A stretch of 64,000 nucleotides of DNA, taken from the NCBI RefSeq assembly GCF_024519435.1, contig NZ_JALJRZ010000004.1, positions 248,001-312,000 of the forward strand, given 5' to 3'. This document shows positions 16,824 to 24,733 of this stretch, one piece after another. Position 1 is the first letter of the stretch; every line of letters begins with the position of its first letter. This stretch comes from Terrabacter sp. Ter38. Lineage in GTDB: Bacteria; Actinomycetota; Actinomycetes; Actinomycetales; Dermatophilaceae. The notes beneath the pieces are model-generated. The model saw nothing but the letters and a program-made list of their open reading frames with translations, was not told the origin of the DNA and ran no database searches. A program made the translations under genes and the position numbers.

Positions 16824-18002
16824 TCAGGCGAGCGAGACGGACGCCCCGTCGGCCGCGGCCGAGCGGGTGACCGCGTCGATGATGGTGAGGTCGCGCAGGC
16901 CGTCCTCGAAGGTCGCGACGGGCGGCAGACCCTCGATGCCGGCGACCTGCTCGAGGAAGGCGCGGCACTGGTAGCCGAAGAGGTCGCCGACACCGAAGGA
17001 GACGCCGGGGAAGTCCATCGGCAGGCCGCCCTTGACGTAGGGGTGGGCCGGGCCGGCGAGCACCTGGTTGTAGCCGTCGAGGCCGTCGTCGCGCAGCTTG
17101 CGGATGACGGAGAACTCGGCGGGTCGGTCCATGTCCCATTTCGCGGCGCCGTGCTCGGCCATGAGGTCGAAGGCGAGCGAGTTCGCGTGGCCCGGCGCGA
17201 TGCGCGAGATCGAGAAGGTGCCGAGGGCGCCGGACTCGAAGTGCGCGGTGAAGGTCGCGACGTCGTCGTTCTCGACCGGTTCGCGCACATCGGACAGCTC
17301 GGCCCTGGCGTGGCCGTAGGTCGTGCCGAGCGGCACGGCGCGCTCCGTGACCTTCGTCGTGAACGTCGCGCCGCTCACGGAGTCCATGGGCCCGCAGAGG
17401 AACTCGGCGAGGTCGATGAGGTGGCTGCCGATGTCGGCGAGGGCTCCGGTGCCGGGACCGCCCTTGTAGCGCCACGCCATCGGGGTCTCCGGGCTGCGGG
17501 CGTAGTCGCACCAGTAGCGGCCGTTGAAGTGGCTGACCTCGCCGAGCTCGTCGCGCAGCAGGTCGCGGATCGCGGCGACGGCGGGCTGGCGCCGGTAGAC
17601 GAAGGCCGTGCCGGTCGCGAGCTCCGGGTGCTTCTCGGCCGCGGCGATCATGGCCCGGGCGTCGTCGATGCTCGCCGCGATCGGCTTCTCGCAGAGCACG
17701 TGCTTGCCGGCGTCGAGGAGGGCCTCGACGATCTCGCGGTGCAGGTGGTTGGCGACGACGACGCTGACGACCTGGACGTCGTCGGCCGTCAGCAGCTCGC
17801 GCCAGTCGGCGCCGTGGCGTTCGTAGCCGTAGCGGGCGGCAGCGTCCTTGGCGACGGCCTCGTTCGCGTCGATGACGGCTGCGTACCGGATGGGCGGCAG
17901 CGGCGGGTCGAAGAGCGTGGGGGCGGTGCGGTAGCCGGCACAGTGCGCCCGCCCCGCCATGCCTGCGCCGATGACGGCGACGCCGATGGGTGACTGCGTC
18001 AT
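16824..18002 (-). CDS. Gfo/Idh/MocA family oxidoreductase
   Basis: The 392-residue protein has an N-terminal Rossmann fold (GVAVIGAGMAGRAHCAGY, residues 6-23), the family motif GKHVLCEKPIA (catalytic Lys), and a C-terminal alpha/beta domain with GTGALADIGSHLIDLAEFL carrying the catalytic His. It oxidises a sugar or polyol with NAD(P). AGAGAGG lies before ATG 18002. It heads a two-gene operon with the isomerase at 15788-16774, and the operator TTAAAGCGCTTTAA is 50 bp upstream. Confidence 0.9.
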   Translation of the reverse strand: MTQSPIGVAVIGAGMAGRAHCAGYRTAPTLFDPPLPPIRYAAVIDANEAVAKDAAARYGYERHGADWRELLTADDVQVVSVVVANHLHREIVEALLDAGKHVLCEKPIAASIDDARAMIAAAEKHPELATGTAFVYRRQPAVAAIRDLLRDELGEVSHFNGRYWCDYARSPETPMAWRYKGGPGTGALADIGSHLIDLAEFLCGPMDSVSGATFTTKVTERAVPLGTTYGHARAELSDVREPVENDDVATFTAHFESGALGTFSISRIAPGHANSLAFDLMAEHGAAKWDMDRPAEFSVIRKLRDDGLDGYNQVLAGPAHPYVKGGLPMDFPGVSFGVGDLFGYQCRAFLEQVAGIEGLPPVATFEDGLRDLTIIDAVTRSAAADGASVSLA

Positions 18003-18051
18003 GGGATGTACCTCTCTGGACATCTCGGTCTGGGTGCGCAACACGCTCGTT

Positions 18052-18065
18052 TTAAAGCGCTTTAA
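18052..18065. promoter_or_regulatory. LacI-type operator TTAAAGCGCTTTAA
   Basis: This perfect 14-bp palindrome with a central CG is the classical LacI/GalR operator form. It lies between the divergent dehydrogenase (start 18002) and LacI gene (start 18168). The LacI protein at 18168-19277 is the expected ligand-responsive binder. Confidence 0.8.
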
Positions 18066-18167
18066 GTTACGATGGCTCCAGTGTGCTGAGCGCCGCCCGC
18101 GCCTGTCAACACTTTGTTCTGACAATCTGTCCTGAACCGTCGCGACGCCGCCACCCGAAGGAGCCGT

Positions 18168-19277
18168 ATGCCGTCCCGCCCCGCGCGCCCCCGCCTCGAG
18201 GACGTCGCCTCCCGGGCCGGCGTCAGCACCGCCTCGGCGTCCCTCGTCCTGCGTGGACGCCCGGGTCCGGGTGCCGCGACGCGCGAGGCCGTCCTCGACG
18301 CCGCCCGAGAGCTCGGCTACCGGGCCGACCGCACCGCGAGCCTCCTCGCCCGGCGGCGCACCCAGCTCCTCGGCGTGACGATGGACGTCAGCAGCACCTT
18401 CCACGCCGAGCTGCTCGAGGACCTCCAGGCGGCCGCCGACGAGCGCGGCTACGACATCGTCGTCAGCCCGCAGACCCGCACCCGCGACGAGCGCCGCGCC
18501 ATCGAGTCGCTCCTCGACTTCCGCTGCGAGGCCTTGCTCCTGCTCGGTCCCCGGTTGCCCGACGCCGAGCTCGCGGCCCTCGCGGAGGAGCAGCACGTCG
18601 TGGCCGTGGGCCGCCGGGCCCGGGCGACCGGGGTCGACGTCGTGCGCGCGGCCGACGACGCCGGCGTCGGCCTCGCCGTCGAGCACCTCGTCGGGCTCGG
18701 CCACCGCGACATCGCCTTCGTCGACGGGCCGCGCGGTCCGATCGCCACGCTGCGCCGGCAGGGCTACCGCCGCGCCATGAAGCGCCTGGGTCTCGCTGAC
18801 GAGATGCTGGTCGTCGACGGCGGGGGAGACGAGGAGTCCGGCGCCAGCGCCGCCGCAGCCCTCCCCCTCGCCCTCCCCCCTGAACCGTCGAGAGGCCACG
18901 CCGCGCCGCTCTCCGGCCCTCGAAAGGCCACCTCTGGCCGATCGCGTATGCCGTCCGCCGTCGTCGCGTTCAACGACCGGGCCGCGCTCGGCCTCCTCGA
19001 CCGCCTGCGGCGCAACGGTGTCGACGTCCCCGGGGACGTCTCGGTCGTCGGCTACGACGACAGCTTCATCGCCCGGCTCGCGACCGTCGACCTCACCAGC
19101 GTCAGCCAGATCCCCGAGGCGATGGCGACCGCCGCGGTCGAGGCAGCGACGCAGCGCCTCGACGAGGGGCGCACCGAGCCCATCGAGCTCGTCCTCGAGC
19201 CGCAGCTCGTGGTCCGCGGCACGACGGCCCCGCGCGGTGACAGGACGACCCGGGGCGGCGGCATACGCGAGCCGTGA
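18168..19277 (+). CDS. LacI family transcriptional regulator with unusual insertion
   Basis: The 369-residue protein has an N-terminal HTH and hinge (RLEDVASRAGVSTASASLVLRG, then GYRADRTASLLARRR) and a periplasmic-binding-like effector domain (LGVTMDV, FVDGPRGPIATLRRQGY, AVVAFNDRAALG, VSVVGYDDSFIARL). Compared with the paralogue at 21650-22690, about 30 low-complexity residues (Pro/Arg/Ser-rich) are inserted at about 231-262, before the AVVAFND strand. Their DNA resembles repeats elsewhere in the window. GAAGGAG is four bases before the ATG, which itself sits inside a GTATGCCG word. It probably represses 15788-18002. Confidence 0.9.
   Translation: MPSRPARPRLEDVASRAGVSTASASLVLRGRPGPGAATREAVLDAARELGYRADRTASLLARRRTQLLGVTMDVSSTFHAELLEDLQAAADERGYDIVVSPQTRTRDERRAIESLLDFRCEALLLLGPRLPDAELAALAEEQHVVAVGRRARATGVDVVRAADDAGVGLAVEHLVGLGHRDIAFVDGPRGPIATLRRQGYRRAMKRLGLADEMLVVDGGGDEESGASAAAALPLALPPEPSRGHAAPLSGPRKATSGRSRMPSAVVAFNDRAALGLLDRLRRNGVDVPGDVSVVGYDDSFIARLATVDLTSVSQIPEAMATAAVEAATQRLDEGRTEPIELVLEPQLVVRGTTAPRGDRTTRGGGIREP
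18858..18955 (+). repeat. repeat-like insertion inside the LacI reading frame
   Basis: The segment adds an in-frame, Pro/Arg/Ser-rich stretch. It contains CGTCGAGAGGCCACG, the exact reverse complement of a word in the 48968-49044 tandem repeat. It also has a second variant (CTCGAAAGGCCACC) and a GTATGCCG word at 18946-18953. It looks like a dispersed repeat captured by the gene. Confidence 0.5.
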
Positions 19278-19314
19278 GGACCCGCGCGTCGGTGCAGCGG
19301 ACTACCGTCGGGGC

Positions 19315-19971
19315 ATGGCCGACAAGCTGACTCGACAGGCGGCGTCCGACGCCCTCCCCACGTGGCGCTTCCTGCTCCAGCGGTTGCACCTCACGGTGCG
19401 GGCGCACGACGTCGCGACGGCCTTCGACTTCGTCGCGCGGGTCGGCGCCGCGGCGGCACCCTTGGGCCGGCAGCCCGACCTCGACGTGCGCGGTGCCGTC
19501 GTGCACCTGGCCGTGTCGACCGAGCCGGCCGGCGGTGTCAGCGACGCCGACATCGCGGTCGGCCGGGCCGTCGACGCCGTGGTCGACGAGATGGGGCTGA
19601 CGTCGCAACCAGGCACCCTCACGGTCGTCGAGATCGCCATCGACGCCATCGACATCGACGCGGTCCGCCCCTTCTGGGACGCCGTCCTCGGCTGGGACGT
19701 CATCGCCCCCAACGACGTCCAGGACCCGCTCCGGCTGGGGCCGGCCGTGTGGTTCCAGCAGATGGACGAGCCACGGCCGCAGCGCAACCGGATCCACCTC
19801 GACGTCACCGTCGCCCACGACGAGGCGCCCGGACGCATCGAGCGGGCCTTGGCCGCCGGGGGCCACCTCGTCTCCGACGACCGGGCGCCGGCCTTCTGGA
19901 TCCTCGCCGACCCCGAGGGCAACGAGGCGTGCGTTTGCACGTGGCAAGGCCGTGACCCCGTTCCGGGCTGA
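19315..19971 (+). CDS. pterin carbinolamine dehydratase-like domain fused to VOC (glyoxalase) domain
   Basis: The 218-residue protein has two parts. Residues 15-95 resemble pterin-4a-carbinolamine dehydratase (WRFLLQRLHLTVRAHDVATAFDF, LGRQPDLDVRGAVVHLAVST, GVSDADIAVGRAVD). The usual catalytic His residues of PCD are not all present: LGRQPDLDV replaces a typical HHPDI-like motif. Residues 100-218 are a VOC domain ending ILADPEGNEACVCTW. Reaction unknown. TACCGT ends six bases before ATG 19315, so the gene is probably leaderless. Confidence 0.75.
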   Translation: MADKLTRQAASDALPTWRFLLQRLHLTVRAHDVATAFDFVARVGAAAAPLGRQPDLDVRGAVVHLAVSTEPAGGVSDADIAVGRAVDAVVDEMGLTSQPGTLTVVEIAIDAIDIDAVRPFWDAVLGWDVIAPNDVQDPLRLGPAVWFQQMDEPRPQRNRIHLDVTVAHDEAPGRIERALAAGGHLVSDDRAPAFWILADPEGNEACVCTWQGRDPVPG

Positions 19972-19977
19972 CGCTCC

Positions 19978-20814
19978 TCAGTTCTCGAGCGCGGCCGACA
20001 CCAGACGCGCGAAGCGGCCCGGGTCGTCCACCCAGGGGAAGTGGCCGGCACCGGGCTGCACGACGGAGCGGCCGTCGACGAAGAGCGCGGCGAGCTCCGC
20101 GCCGACCTCCGGGCCCGGCATGAGGTCGAGCTCGCCGACGATGACGCGCACCGGGGCGGTCACTGACCTGAGTGCCGCCCGCGTCGTGGCCGTGTCGACG
20201 GCTTCGGCGCGGAAGGCCAGGGTGCCCCCGCGGTTGCGCTGGGCCTCGTCCGTCACGGCGTGCCGCCGTGCGGCCTCGGTCCACGGCCCGTAGAGGAAGG
20301 GCGACATCGCCTGCCGCGTCGCCGGGGAGTCGTCGTCGGAGTCGAGGGCGACCCTGGCCGCCGCGAACCACGGCTCGCCGGAGCGCAGCGCGACGCGCTC
20401 CTCCCAGTCGTCGTCGCTGATGTCGAGGCCCACCGCCGAGGTGCCGGGGGTGACGAGCACGAGGCGACCGACGCGTGCAGGGTGGCGTGCGGCATGCAGC
20501 AGGCACACGGATGCCCCGGCGGAATGGCCGAGGAGGTCGACGCGCTCGAGCCCGAGGTGGCCGCGGAGCGCGTCGAGGTCGTCGGCGAGCCGCGACGGGC
20601 CGTATGCCGTCGGGTCGGCCGGCTCCGGGGAGGCGCCGGTGCCGCGCGGGTCCGGGACGACGAGCGTGCGCCCGGCCACTCGCGCGAGTCCGCCGAGGTC
20701 CCCGAGGTACGCCGCGTCACGGGCGGGGCCGCCAGGCCAGACGACGAGCGGGTCTCCGGTGCCCTCGGTGCGGTAGGCGAGCTCGGTGCCGTCGTCGGAC
20801 AGGTAGGTCGGCAT
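19978..20814 (-). CDS. alpha/beta hydrolase
   Basis: The 278-residue protein carries the alpha/beta-hydrolase signature: VVWPGGPARDAAYLG, PDPRGTGASPEP (oxyanion turn region), the nucleophile elbow GHSAGAS, the acid in VGELDLMPG and the His in GAGHFPWVDDP. The pattern is closest to proline iminopeptidase-like enzymes. ATG 20814 is taken because it opens directly into the first strand. It lies 26 bp downstream of another hydrolase gene on the same strand. Confidence 0.85.
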   Translation of the reverse strand: MPTYLSDDGTELAYRTEGTGDPLVVWPGGPARDAAYLGDLGGLARVAGRTLVVPDPRGTGASPEPADPTAYGPSRLADDLDALRGHLGLERVDLLGHSAGASVCLLHAARHPARVGRLVLVTPGTSAVGLDISDDDWEERVALRSGEPWFAAARVALDSDDDSPATRQAMSPFLYGPWTEAARRHAVTDEAQRNRGGTLAFRAEAVDTATTRAALRSVTAPVRVIVGELDLMPGPEVGAELAALFVDGRSVVQPGAGHFPWVDDPGRFARLVSAALEN

Positions 20815-20840
20815 GGGTCCACCCTGCCAGTCCGGACGGC

Positions 20841-21653
20841 TCAGACGGAGGCCGCGGCCGTCGCGTCGGCTGCCGCCCGCACGACGAGCCCGGCGATCTC
20901 CTCCGGGTGCGTGAAGAGGTTGTTGTGCGAGCCGCCGAGCAGTGACGTGCGCACGCTCGGCGCGCTGAGGGCGGACGAGGCGAGCTGGTCGAGCCATGCG
21001 ACCGGCACGAAGGCGTCGTGCACCCCAGCGGTCACCGTCACGGGCACGGGAAGGTGCGCGATGCGCTCCTCGGGGACGTCGTGGATCCCCGACCGGAGCA
21101 TCGCGATGATGCCGGCACGACCTCGGTAGACCTCCGTGGGGTCGATCTCGTCGAGGCCGTCGTCGCGGTAGGCGAAGGGGGTAGCCAGGGCCAGTCGGTG
21201 CAGGCGGCGTTGCTCCGGGGCGAAGGTCGTCCCGGCGAGCACGAGCGAGAAGTCGCGACGGCGGGCACCGAGGGCGAGGGCGGCGGTCAGCGCGGCCTGC
21301 CCGCCCGTCGAGTGACCGAGCACGACGACCGGGCGTCCGGCGGCCTGGGCCTCGATCCACCGTGCCGCAGTCAGGCCTGTTGCGTGGATCGAGGGGCTCG
21401 TCGGCCGCGGCAGGTCGGAGCCGAAGCCGGGCAGGTCGAGCACCGTGCAAGCCAGGCCGCGGGCGACGACGGCCCGCGCGGTCGGGATCGTGTAGAACGG
21501 CAGACCGAGACCGGGCAGGACGACGACGAGCGGCGTCGTGCGGGGCGCGTCCCCGCCGAGGGCCAACGACCGCACGACCCGGCCCGGGAGGCTCGTGAAC
21601 TGCATGCGCACATCCGGCCCGACGTCGCGGCCGAGCCCAGCACGCGGTTTCAC
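20841..21653 (-). CDS. alpha/beta hydrolase coupled to LacI gene
   Basis: The 270-residue protein has PLVVVLPGLGLPFY, the oxyanion/cap region LDLPGFGSDLPRP, the elbow VVLGHSTGGQAAL, the acid region TAGVHDAFVP and a C-terminal His in LLGGSHNNLFTHPEE. Its GTG start (21653-21651) overlaps the TGA of the upstream LacI gene in GTGA, so translation is probably coupled. ATG 21605 is an alternative start. Substrate unknown; linkage to a LacI regulator hints at an ester- or lactone-containing carbohydrate. Confidence 0.8.
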   Translation of the reverse strand: MKPRAGLGRDVGPDVRMQFTSLPGRVVRSLALGGDAPRTTPLVVVLPGLGLPFYTIPTARAVVARGLACTVLDLPGFGSDLPRPTSPSIHATGLTAARWIEAQAAGRPVVVLGHSTGGQAALTAALALGARRRDFSLVLAGTTFAPEQRRLHRLALATPFAYRDDGLDEIDPTEVYRGRAGIIAMLRSGIHDVPEERIAHLPVPVTVTAGVHDAFVPVAWLDQLASSALSAPSVRTSLLGGSHNNLFTHPEEIAGLVVRAAADATAAASV

Positions 21654-22690
21654 GAGCGCGCACCGCGGCGCGTGGCCGGAGCCGTGCTGGCACGCACGAC
21701 CAGCTCGGGCTCGATGACCACCGGGGCGGCCGGTGTCGTGCCGATGTTCTGGTCCGGGGACCCGCTGTCGAGCCGGTCGGCGAGGGTGCGCACGACCTCG
21801 GCCCCGAGCCGCTCGGCGTCCTGGCGCACCGTCGTCAGGGCCACGTGCGGGTAGCCAGCCTCGGTGATGTCGTCGAAGCCGACGACGGACACGTCGCCGG
21901 GCACGTGGAGCCCGGCCTGCCGCACCACGTCGACGAAGCCGATCGCGCAGCGGTCGTTGAAGGCGGCGACAGCCGTGGGGCGTTCGCGCGGGCCGATTCC
22001 GAGGAAGGCGCGGGCCGCCTCTGCACCCTCGAGCTCGCTGACACCGCCGGGCAGGACCATCTCGGTCAGGGGCGGTGAGCGGCGCATCGCCGTGCGGTAG
22101 CCGCGTCGCCGCTCGGCCGCCCCCGCGGTGCGACCGCCGTCGAGGAAGGCGATCCGGCGGTGGCCGAGGCCACGGAGGTGCTCGACCGAGAGGCGCAGCC
22201 CGGCGGCGTCGTCGGTCCGCACGACGCCGACCTCACCGCCGGGAACGGGCCGTAGGACGCTGACGACCGGAAGGCGTGCGGCGAGTCGCTCGAGCTGGGC
22301 CGTCTCCTGGCTGCTGCCGAGCAGGATGATGCCCTCGCACCGCTCGGCGAGGAGGGTCTCGACCGCGGCCGCCTCCGAGCGTGACGGCGTGACGCCACTC
22401 AGGACGAGCTCGTAGGCCGCCGCGTCGGCGTGCGTGTAGAGGCTCTCCAGCAGGTCGCCGTGGAAGGCGTGGCCGACGCTGAACGTCACGCCGAGCGTGC
22501 GGGTGCGGCTGCTGCCGAGGCGGCTGGCGCGGGTGTCCGGGCGGTAGTCGAGCTCGCGTGCGGCGGCGAGGACGCGCTCGCGGGTCGCCTCGGACGCGCC
22601 GGCGACACCGCGGAAGACGATCGAGACGAGGGCGCGCGAGACGCCCGCACGTGCGGCGACGTGCTCCATCGTCACTCTCTCGCTGCCCAC
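21650..22690 (-). CDS. LacI family transcriptional regulator
   Basis: The 346-residue protein has an HTH and hinge (RVTMEHVAARAGVSRALVSIVFRG, then YRPDTRASRLGSSRT), followed by a type 1 periplasmic-binding domain (LGVTFSV, IAFLDGGRTAG, AVAAFNDRCAIG, VSVVGFDDITEAGYP). The GTG at 22690 gives the typical short N-terminal extension; ATG 22669 is a possible alternative. It is divergent from the dehydrogenase at 22808. Palindromes built on TAGAGCGCTC in between are the likely operators. Confidence 0.9.
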   Translation of the reverse strand: MGSERVTMEHVAARAGVSRALVSIVFRGVAGASEATRERVLAAARELDYRPDTRASRLGSSRTRTLGVTFSVGHAFHGDLLESLYTHADAAAYELVLSGVTPSRSEAAAVETLLAERCEGIILLGSSQETAQLERLAARLPVVSVLRPVPGGEVGVVRTDDAAGLRLSVEHLRGLGHRRIAFLDGGRTAGAAERRRGYRTAMRRSPPLTEMVLPGGVSELEGAEAARAFLGIGPRERPTAVAAFNDRCAIGFVDVVRQAGLHVPGDVSVVGFDDITEAGYPHVALTTVRQDAERLGAEVVRTLADRLDSGSPDQNIGTTPAAPVVIEPELVVRASTAPATRRGARS

Positions 22691-22700
22691 GCCGCGACTC

Positions 22701-22784
22701 TAGAGCGCTCCATGAATGTCGGCCAGCCCTTGACCGGCGTGGCGGTGGGGCGCTTCAATGAGTCACGAACTAGAGCGCTCTAGT
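22701..22784. promoter_or_regulatory. two LacI-type operators (TAGAGCGCTC core)
   Basis: ACTAGAGCGCTCTAGT (22769-22784) is a perfect 16-bp palindrome 24 bp before the dehydrogenase start. TAGAGCGCTCCA (22701-22712) is a partly symmetric copy just upstream of the LacI start. Their centres are 70 bp apart, which would allow looping. Confidence 0.8.
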
Positions 22785-22807
22785 CATCATCTGCGAAGGA
22801 GCAGCCC

Positions 22808-23848
22808 ATGACGCGCATCGACCCGGTCCGGATCGGTCTCATCGGAGCCGGCCGCATCGGCACCCACCACGCCACGACGCTGGCTCGGAGGCTCGGGGAG
22901 GCCGAGCTCGTCGCCGTCGCCGACCCCCGGGCGGCCGCGGCCGAGCGGCTCGGCGAGGAGCTCGGCGTCGACTGGCTCACCGACCCGCAGGTCCTCCTCG
23001 ACGACCCACGGGTCGAGGCCGTCGCCATCACGTGCGCCAGCACGGCGCACGCCGATCTCGTCGTCGCTGCCGCCAAGGCCGGCAAGGCGGTCTTCGTCGA
23101 GAAGCCGATGGCGATGACCCTTGCCGACGCCGACCGCGCCGTCTCCGCGGCCCGAGCTGCCGGCATACCCCTGCAGGTGGGCTTCAACCGGCGCTTCGCC
23201 CGCGACTTCGCCGCCGCCCACGACACCGTCGCCGCGGGGGGCATCGGGACGCCGCAGCTGCTCCGCTCGGTCACCCGCGACCCCGGGCTCGCCGACCCGG
23301 CCGGTGTGCCGCCGTGGACGATCTTCACCCAGACGCTCATCCACGACTTCGACGCGCTCAACTGGTTCAACGCCGGTGCGACAGCCGTCGAGGTCTCCGT
23401 CATGGCCGACGCCCTCGTCGCGCCCGACTTCAAGGACGCCGGCCTGCTCGACACCGCCGTCGTGACCATCCGCTACGACAACGGCGCGATCGCCGTCGCG
23501 GAGGCGAGCTTCTCGGCCGCCTACGGCTACGACGTGCGGGCCGAGGTCTTCGGCTCGGCCGGCATGGTCACCGTCGGCAGCCCAGCCCACCTCAGCACGG
23601 CGCACTGGAGCGCGGCCGGGGTCGCCGCCCCGACGGCCCGCGCCGACACGGACCTCTTCACCGACGCGTATGCCGCCGAGCTCGCGGCCTTCTGCGCCGC
23701 GGTTCGTGCCGGTGGGCCCACGCAGGTCGGTGGTGAGGACGCCCGTGCCGCGCTGCGGATCGCGCTCGCCTGCATCGAGGCCGTCGAGACGGGCGGCACG
23801 GTGACGATCCGCGACGCCGACCGCGTGGCGACCGGAGCGGGTGCCTGA
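22808..23848 (+). CDS. Gfo/Idh/MocA family oxidoreductase, inositol 2-dehydrogenase-like
   Basis: The 346-residue protein has the Rossmann motif RIGLIGAGRIGTHHATTLARR, the EKP motif (AVFVEKPMAMTLADADR, catalytic Lys) and the C-terminal FTQTLIHDFDALNWF segment, with Asp/His as in myo-inositol 2-dehydrogenases (IolG). NAD(P)-dependent oxidation of inositol or a similar polyol is the best guess. GAAGGAG precedes the ATG. The stop overlaps the next start (TGATG). Confidence 0.85.
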   Translation: MTRIDPVRIGLIGAGRIGTHHATTLARRLGEAELVAVADPRAAAAERLGEELGVDWLTDPQVLLDDPRVEAVAITCASTAHADLVVAAAKAGKAVFVEKPMAMTLADADRAVSAARAAGIPLQVGFNRRFARDFAAAHDTVAAGGIGTPQLLRSVTRDPGLADPAGVPPWTIFTQTLIHDFDALNWFNAGATAVEVSVMADALVAPDFKDAGLLDTAVVTIRYDNGAIAVAEASFSAAYGYDVRAEVFGSAGMVTVGSPAHLSTAHWSAAGVAAPTARADTDLFTDAYAAELAAFCAAVRAGGPTQVGGEDARAALRIALACIEAVETGGTVTIRDADRVATGAGA

Positions 23849-24639
23849 TGGCGAGCCCGTTCACGCTCGCGGTGAGCGCCGAGATGGTCTACCTCGGCCT
23901 GCCCTTCGCCGAGCGGGTGCGCCGCATCCACGCGCTCGGCTTCCAGGTCGAGATCTGGGACTGGACGCGTCACGACGTCGACGAGCTCGTCGCCCTGCGC
24001 GACGAGGGCGTCGTCTACTCGTCGATGACCGGCTACGCCCGCGGCCGGCTCGGCGACGCGGAGGGGGCGGACGAGCTGCTCGCGACCGCCGCCGAGTCGG
24101 TGCCGGTGGCGCAGCGGCTCGGCATCCCGAGGCTCAACCTCCACGGCACGGGCCTCGACGACCGGGGACTGCCCGTGCGGCCCGAGCCCGTCGCGACCGG
24201 GCCGATGTGGCTGACCGCCGAGCGCACCCTCGGGCGCATCGCCGCGCTGGGAGAGCGCGAGGGTGTGACGTTCGTGCTCGAGAACCTCAACACCGCCGTC
24301 GACCATCCCGGCGTGCCCTTCGCGACCGCCGCCGACTGCCTCGCCCTCGTCGAGGCCGTCGACAGCCCGCACCTCACGCTGATGCTCGACCTCTACCACG
24401 CCCAGATCGGCGAGGGAAACCTCATCGAGCTCTGCCGCCGGGCCCTGCCGCACATCGGCGAGATCCAGGTGGCCGACGTGCCCGGCCGTCGCGAGCCCGG
24501 CACCGGCGAGATCGCCTTTCCAGCCATCGCGCGCGCCCTGGTCGAGATGGGCTACACGGGCCCCGTCGGTCTCGAGGGCTTCGCGTCGGGCGACGACGAG
24601 CAAGCGCTGCAACGCTTCCGCGACGCCTTCACCCCCTGA
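23848..24639 (+). CDS. hydroxypyruvate isomerase-like TIM-barrel protein
   Basis: The 263-residue protein has a xylose-isomerase-like barrel: RIHALGFQVEIWDW near residue 30, VTFVLENLNTAVDHPGVPF (metal Glu) near 150, LTLMLDLYHAQIGEGN, IGEIQVADVPGRREPGTGEI and GLEGFASGDD at the end. This pattern matches Hyi/OtnI-type isomerases. The one-base overlap with the dehydrogenase implies a common pathway and coupled translation. It probably converts the dehydrogenase product or a related keto-acid. Confidence 0.85.
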   Translation: MASPFTLAVSAEMVYLGLPFAERVRRIHALGFQVEIWDWTRHDVDELVALRDEGVVYSSMTGYARGRLGDAEGADELLATAAESVPVAQRLGIPRLNLHGTGLDDRGLPVRPEPVATGPMWLTAERTLGRIAALGEREGVTFVLENLNTAVDHPGVPFATAADCLALVEAVDSPHLTLMLDLYHAQIGEGNLIELCRRALPHIGEIQVADVPGRREPGTGEIAFPAIARALVEMGYTGPVGLEGFASGDDEQALQRFRDAFTP

Positions 24640-24670
24640 CGTCGGCTCGAACCCGCGGGGGCGCCGGCTC

Positions 24671-24718
24671 GTTCGAGGTGATCCCGACACCGACGTGCGT
24701 CGCAGGATCACCTCGAAC
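24671..24718. terminator. 14-bp hairpin between convergent genes
   Basis: GTTCGAGGTGATCC (24671-24684) and GGATCACCTCGAAC (24705-24718) are exact complements. It lies after the isomerase stop (24639) and before the opposing gene's stop (24734). No T-tract. Confidence 0.7.
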
Positions 24719-24733
24719 CGCGATGGGGGCATG

